DNA from: Parelaphostrongylus tenuis
Lineage: Eukaryota; Nematoda; Chromadorea; Rhabditida; Metastrongylidae
Length of the DNA: 64,000 nucleotides
Reading direction: 5' to 3'
NCBI GenBank assembly: GCA_019055375.1
Contig: JAHQIW010007345.1
Span: forward strand, 1 to 64,000
Positions 59,211 through 64,000 of this stretch are shown here, piece by piece. Each line of letters begins with the position of its first letter. The first letter of the stretch is position 1. The notes below the pieces were generated by a model. That model searched no databases and had not been told where the DNA came from. It saw only the letters and a program-made list of their open reading frames with translations. The position numbers and the translations under genes are program-made.

Positions 59211-60002
59211 ACTACTATAAACGGCTTATCATTCATCGTGAAAACCGGATAGCCTGTGTATTTGTCGAAAACACTTGTGACAAATTGCTTATCTATGTTT
59301 GAGTACGCTGCTGCTTTGTTGCTGATTGTGAATTTGCTTCGCAAAGACAAATTTGATAAGTAGAAAGTCAAACACCTCAACTTAACTTAAACCACAAATA
59401 GCAATATAAATTCGTGAAAGCACAAAAATTAACTTCAGAATTATTGGAAGAACTATGACGTCAAGGAGTTCTAATGAGATTATTGTTAAAAAAATGAAAT
59501 GAGAAAGAAGCGAGCTTGTTGATTATTCCCTGAAAAATCCACCGAGGGTGGTGCAATCCACTTTTTGACTCATAGCTAGAAGAATGAAGTGCTTATTTTT
59601 CTTACAGATTAATTTGTGGTGGCCTATAAAATTATTGATTCCTTGCTGCCGTCCTCTTAAAAATACGTCTAGCATCATTTTGTCTATCGTAACTGAATAG
59701 AAAACTTTAAAACTCTAGGCGACGAATCACACCAGCGATTGATTTATGTGTGTGATGTAAATCATCTCTTACTAATGCACTCAATTCTGCCTTAGCTAAC
59801 AAGAACAAATAGAAAAATAGTGAGATGTTGAGATGAAATGCCAAACTAGTAGTTCAAAAGATTTATAGACAACAAAAGCACTTTCTAAAACAGCCATCTC
59901 TATCTTTCCTTTTGATCGTCCTGTACGATTCTTAATCTCCCATACCTTTTATTACCTTGCCATCATAAAGCGTCGCATTTTTCTACACAAACAACAAGTG
60001 CA

Positions 60003-60175
60003 GGGAGCGCCATGGTCGAATGGTTGTGATGCTCGTGGATGCGCACGCTGGTTAGACCACACCCCAACACTTTTCGGCGGTCGACAACGAACGCCATACG
60101 GAACGCCACAGACAGGCTACCCTCGAGATTGCAAGGAGACACAATCAACCAGTAATCCATGAGAAAAAAAAGCGA
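60003..60175 (+). mobile_element. tRNA-derived SINE family C copy
   Basis: The head GCCATGGTCGAATGGTTGTG and the following GATGCTCGTGGATGCGC match the - strand of 19195-19290. A GC-rich body of about 130 bp follows, then an A-rich stretch. Confidence 0.5.
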
Positions 60176-62720
60176 ATTAGATCTCAGAAGTACTGAGATC
60201 AGCCTGGTGAAAAGTAGTACTATGAAGACGAATCAATAAAATAAGAAAAAAGACGAAAACATGACAAATACTTTGCAACGACTATACGACGAGGGCCTGT
60301 ATATTCGCGAGACCTGCCCCACAACACGCGCATGGCCTTTGTTTCGTTTCTCGGCCACGATTAAACTTAACCCTACAGCTCTCACGAAATCGGTAAACTT
60401 GTGCATGACTGTGCGGGAGGACAGAAGCTTTAACTTCGCACATTGATAGGTTATTGTATGGGCCAAGCATGAATTCAGTCACCTCTACGATGCTCAACGG
60501 GTACTGCCCGTTCGTTCTTTGCCATAGCTGATCCAGTGGAATATGTTCATATTTCAGCGCATATCGACCTGTCTTTTTCCTTGAGAGAAATAATTTTATA
60601 GTAAACATAAAGCTTTGAAACTGCTAACTTGACAGGACTGTAAGTGAGAATTCTCTTTATCGTTCTGTGGTTATGAATGGCATACTTAGCACTGTTTACT
60701 ATGTGTTACTGTGGTCGACTGTGCAAACGCATTATTCTCGGCAGTTCACGCTTTCTCTCTTAAGCCCGAACTCGAAGATTATTCAAACTACTCACCTTTG
60801 GCGATTCTGCATTTTTCAGAGTCTGAAAAGATTAGAATGTCCACAATCCAGTCGGTCGAACACCTCCAATACTTTATTTCGGATACGCGCCATAAATCCA
60901 AGCATGACCCGCACGGAGGAAAACCTTCCTTTCATGCATGATATGAGTCAGTTTATTTTACTATCATTTTGATCTGATAGAAAATGCTTCGCAGTCTATG
61001 CGATCTCTAAACGGTTGTTCGCCACTTGGGCAGCTTAGTGGAAGAATCATGAGACTGGGGACTGTGTTGAGGATTGTTTTGTGCTTGACACGTTTCAAAT
61101 TTAGGCACACAATCTGAACTAATGACGAGTTTGGCGGGCTGGGTTGTGGGCAACCTAAGTTTTCCAGGCTCCAAAGACAGCGAAGCCGGCGAAAAGTTAG
61201 CTATGTATTGTACCAGCCTCAAGTTTTATTCCACAGAGAATAAAGGTTTGGAATATGCTGAGGTTGACAGATAGTCGATCTTGGAAGACTGTTAGTATTT
61301 GGGAGTATTTTGCAACTAATGCTTTATCTGTCGCTATTTTTTTATATCCGCACATTCCACACAACAATCGTTTAGATTTAAATGAAATAAAGACTAAACA
61401 CTGATTTTATAGCACGAGATCTTCACCTATAGAATCATGAAATTTAGAGAGTGCCTTCTTTAGTCTCAAGCTTTCTAATTTGCTGTTTTCTATTAGCTAT
61501 TAAAAACAAATATTCTGAAAAACCAACCTTCATTTAACCTGCGCATCGATCAATCATTAATTCCTCTCCTACGGTTTCTTTAATACGATGAGGTGATAAT
61601 AAACTTAATTTGATTAACATCTCCATGTATTTGTCTTCTTCAAAGGCGATTTTTTAAGTCGATCGTTCACAGTCGTTCAACGTCGTTGTTCGTCTATGTC
61701 ATCGTTGTCTTTCGAGTCGATTCGTCTTCGCTGGAGTATTGCTCGAATGAAGGGCCCCACTCGATGATTGGGAAAACGGCTACAAGTAAGCGGCACTTAT
61801 GAATACAAAGCGCCAGATGGGTGCATATTATGACTTGTTGTGCCTTGACTGCTCGGGAAACTGAGGCAGATTTAGTCATCAAAACATGAAAGCTTTACTG
61901 ATACACATTAGTGATTGGATGAGGTCTTTTTCTTCCTCTCTATGAACAGATAAAAAATCAAAATGGAAAAATCGGCATAGAAGTGGTCAGAGAGAATCCA
62001 AAACGTGCATAGCATCTATGCGAGCAAGTTAGCTTTTATATCGCAAAAACGCTTACAAGCCTAGAAAGTACTGTCAAGCTAGAGGTGGACTTGATATGGA
62101 GCAAATCCCTTAGTACTGCATAGGACAAACGAGAGCATTGCTTTCCACCTTCCAGCTTCGCTCGTTTACTATTATACTCAACCGATCATTTCTTCACACT
62201 TCAATCCTACTCTTTCTTTCCTTGGTCATATTCCAGGCACAAGAGGTCTCAATCGATTGAATCAAATAATTGAAAGTGTTACGCAAACCAAATAGTTGAG
62301 AGTGTTACGCAAAGTGTACTAGTTATCACAGTTGGTATTTTCAGCCTTCTGAAAATAGTGAAAACACACTGATAAAGACACACTTCATTGCCTTATATCT
62401 GAGTTTTTACAACAGCGTCAGGCTTGCTTGAAACTCATTCTCTGTTTAAGTAAAATTATTACATTCTTTAATTCACACTAGCAATTTGGAAGCGTTTTTT
62501 TTTCGATAAAAGTGCTTGTGATTCCAGTTCATAAATCATAAGTACCAGTATTTCTTTGCTCTGTTTTAGAGGTTCGTCAAAATGGATTCGCGGCTCTCAA
62601 TCGAACATCATCACAGTGATGAGTTATGAAAAGTTACAGAACATGATTACCAAAAGCACGTAATATATAACATGAATTTTCTAGGCGCTTTCAAACGTTT
62701 CAGCCAAGATTAGAGCCCCT

Positions 62721-62902
62721 TTAGATAGAGTTCGATGCAAGGAATCAGAGAATGCTATTGGCTGTCAGATTCTTTCAAAACAGACTGAGTAATAACGCAT
62801 AGAATACGAATTTAGATAGAGTTTGATGCAAGGAATCAGAAAATGCTATTGGATGTCAGATTCTTTTAGAACAGACTAAGTAATAACGCATAGAATACGA
62901 AT
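62721..62902 (+). repeat. Two tandem 91-bp units
   Basis: Units at 62721-62811 and 62812-62902 share GATGCAAGGAATCAGA, GTCAGATTCTTT and AATAACGCATAGAATACGAA with about seven differences. On each side, at about 62655-62695 and 62945-62983, a further direct repeat (ATTTAACATGAATTTTCTAG-like) frames the pair, so a larger block was duplicated. Confidence 0.8.
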
Positions 62903-63160
62903 TTGTTATACAATTTCAGCATAAAATCAAAACAGAAAAAACGAAGCATGTAATATTTAACATGAATTTTCTAGGAGCTTTCAATCCATAGAATCCATGC
63001 TCTTCAGACAACTTTCATGAAACACCGTTTATGTGTCGATAACTTGTGAAACGATTTCAGTTGTATTAGAAATCAAAATGTCATATATCAGAAAAATCAC
63101 TATATAACAAAAGTTATGAATCATTCTGATGATTTTTACATGGTCTACATGAAAGAAGGG

Positions 63161-63472
63161 CTCATGTGACGCAATGGCTAGAGGTGCTCTGCGTCGCACA
63201 CAAAGTCGATGGTTCGATCTAGCGCTCATGGTTGACCTAGCCATCCATCTTCCCGGGGTTGGTAAATTGGTACTGGACAGATCACAGACTTGTCTGGGGG
63301 AATAAACAGCATTGACTCGATACAGCGGGAGGCCACCGCGAGTCCATTGTACAGACCAGATATGCAGTCAGTCACCTCAAACGAAAATAAAAAATCAAAG
63401 ACGAATGCATGGCGCATCGATCAGGGATTGATCAACGCCGAAAGCTTCATCCTTTAGGTTTATTTATCCTTC
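63161..63472 (+). mobile_element. tRNA-derived SINE family A, full copy
   Basis: It has a tRNA-like head with A box (TGGCTAGAGG) and B box (GGTTCGATC), a unique body with GACTTGTCTGGG, and a tail GGGATTGATCAACGCCGAAAGC followed by ATCCTT-like bases. It matches 37677-37983 on the other strand closely. The small open frames here are not genes. Confidence 0.75.
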
Positions 63473-64000
63473 ATGAAAAAAACATGTAAAAATCATCAGA
63501 TTGATGTGTAACTTTCCATATAAAATGGTCACACCTCATATTTGCGCAACTCCTGTGCTCATATCAATCACTTAGTTTCATCGCATCCATCACCCACCCT
63601 CAAGGTCCTCGCAGTTGTATGTGAACTCGATTGCTGCTTAAGAGTTTTTGCTTTTCGTGAATCTCGCTCAACACTTAGAGAACGGATCTTGTGTAAATCA
63701 GGTTAAGGTGTTCTTATGTTTTGCCTATGGGCAGTCACCAGGATTTGGCAATCAGAAGGAGAATTTTCAAGGCAACTCTGTTACGATTCTGGCGACTAGC
63801 GAAGACTCAGAAGATTGACTGACGAGCGTGGGGCGAACCACCGACAGTGTGAAGTTGCACAGCACCTCTCCAAATACTAAGTCTAACACTTTACGAAGTG
63901 CTGAAATTGAGATAGAAAAAATGTAAATGTAAGATATTTGAGACAATGCGGAAAATAGATTGGAACAAAAACTTTTAGAGAATCACTTTGCTGGACGAAA

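Larger units (their letters stand above)
59211..63160. other. No gene supported
   Basis: Contains SINE family C, the tandem pair at 62721 and a TCG/GTCGTT-rich stretch near 61650-61735. Frames of 101 and 108 codons (60667-60972 + and 60282-60608 -) show no recognisable domain. Confidence 0.4.

Noticed and set aside
1..64000. CRISPR arrays, bacterial operons and terminators
   Set aside because: No regularly spaced repeats, and the spliced gene and repeat content are those of an animal nuclear genome.

Overview
The window looks like nuclear DNA from a nematode, most likely a strongylid of the hookworm type. This is inferred from AT-rich sequence, small exons scattered over long introns, short TTTCAG-like 3' splice sites, RTE-clade LINE fragments of a kind I associate with hookworm genomes, many tRNA-derived SINEs, and an arrestin-domain gene of the nematode-expanded type. 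No species can be named from sequence alone.

Only one protein-coding host gene can be supported. It is a 12-exon arrestin-domain gene on the + strand, 41189 to 55460. The exons join in frame to a 420-residue protein with arrestin N and C lobes. A pyrimidine-rich acceptor 95 bases before the ATG is a likely trans-splice or 5' UTR acceptor. No other host gene could be recognised in 1-41000 or 55500-64000; the open frames there are short, lack family features and mostly lie in repeats.

The rest is a repeat-rich landscape. Recognisable elements are: a mariner-like MITE (3501-3882); a mariner transposase remnant (about 8790-9025); a piggyBac-like MITE with TTAA ends (22359-22556); two spacer-poor palindromes (29322-29454, 47027-47170); RTE-clade LINE fragments at about 32.1-33.2 kb (+) and 42.8-44.2 kb (-, antisense in intron 3 of the arrestin gene); at least three tRNA-derived SINE families; and a 91-bp tandem duplication (62721-62902).

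The most striking feature is a recurring hammerhead-ribozyme (HHR) signature. A complete minimal HHR (CTGACGA core, GAAA, 6-bp stem I, very short stem III, GUA cleavage site) lies at 32611-32653. It sits in a 405-bp insert made of one 320-bp unit plus an 85-bp repeat of its start. The insert has an 11-bp target-site duplication and splits the RTE copy cleanly inside a recognisable coding motif. This is the layout of a Penelope/retrozyme-like, HHR-bearing non-autonomous retroelement. In addition, several families of long inverted repeats (8.1-11.3, 18.2-18.7, 20.3-20.7, 21.9-22.1, 31.66/33.43, 52.8-53.1 and 54.7-54.9 kb) carry HHR-like motifs in their arms, often one in each arm on opposite strands, in various states of decay. 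These are the best candidates for an under-described system in this window.
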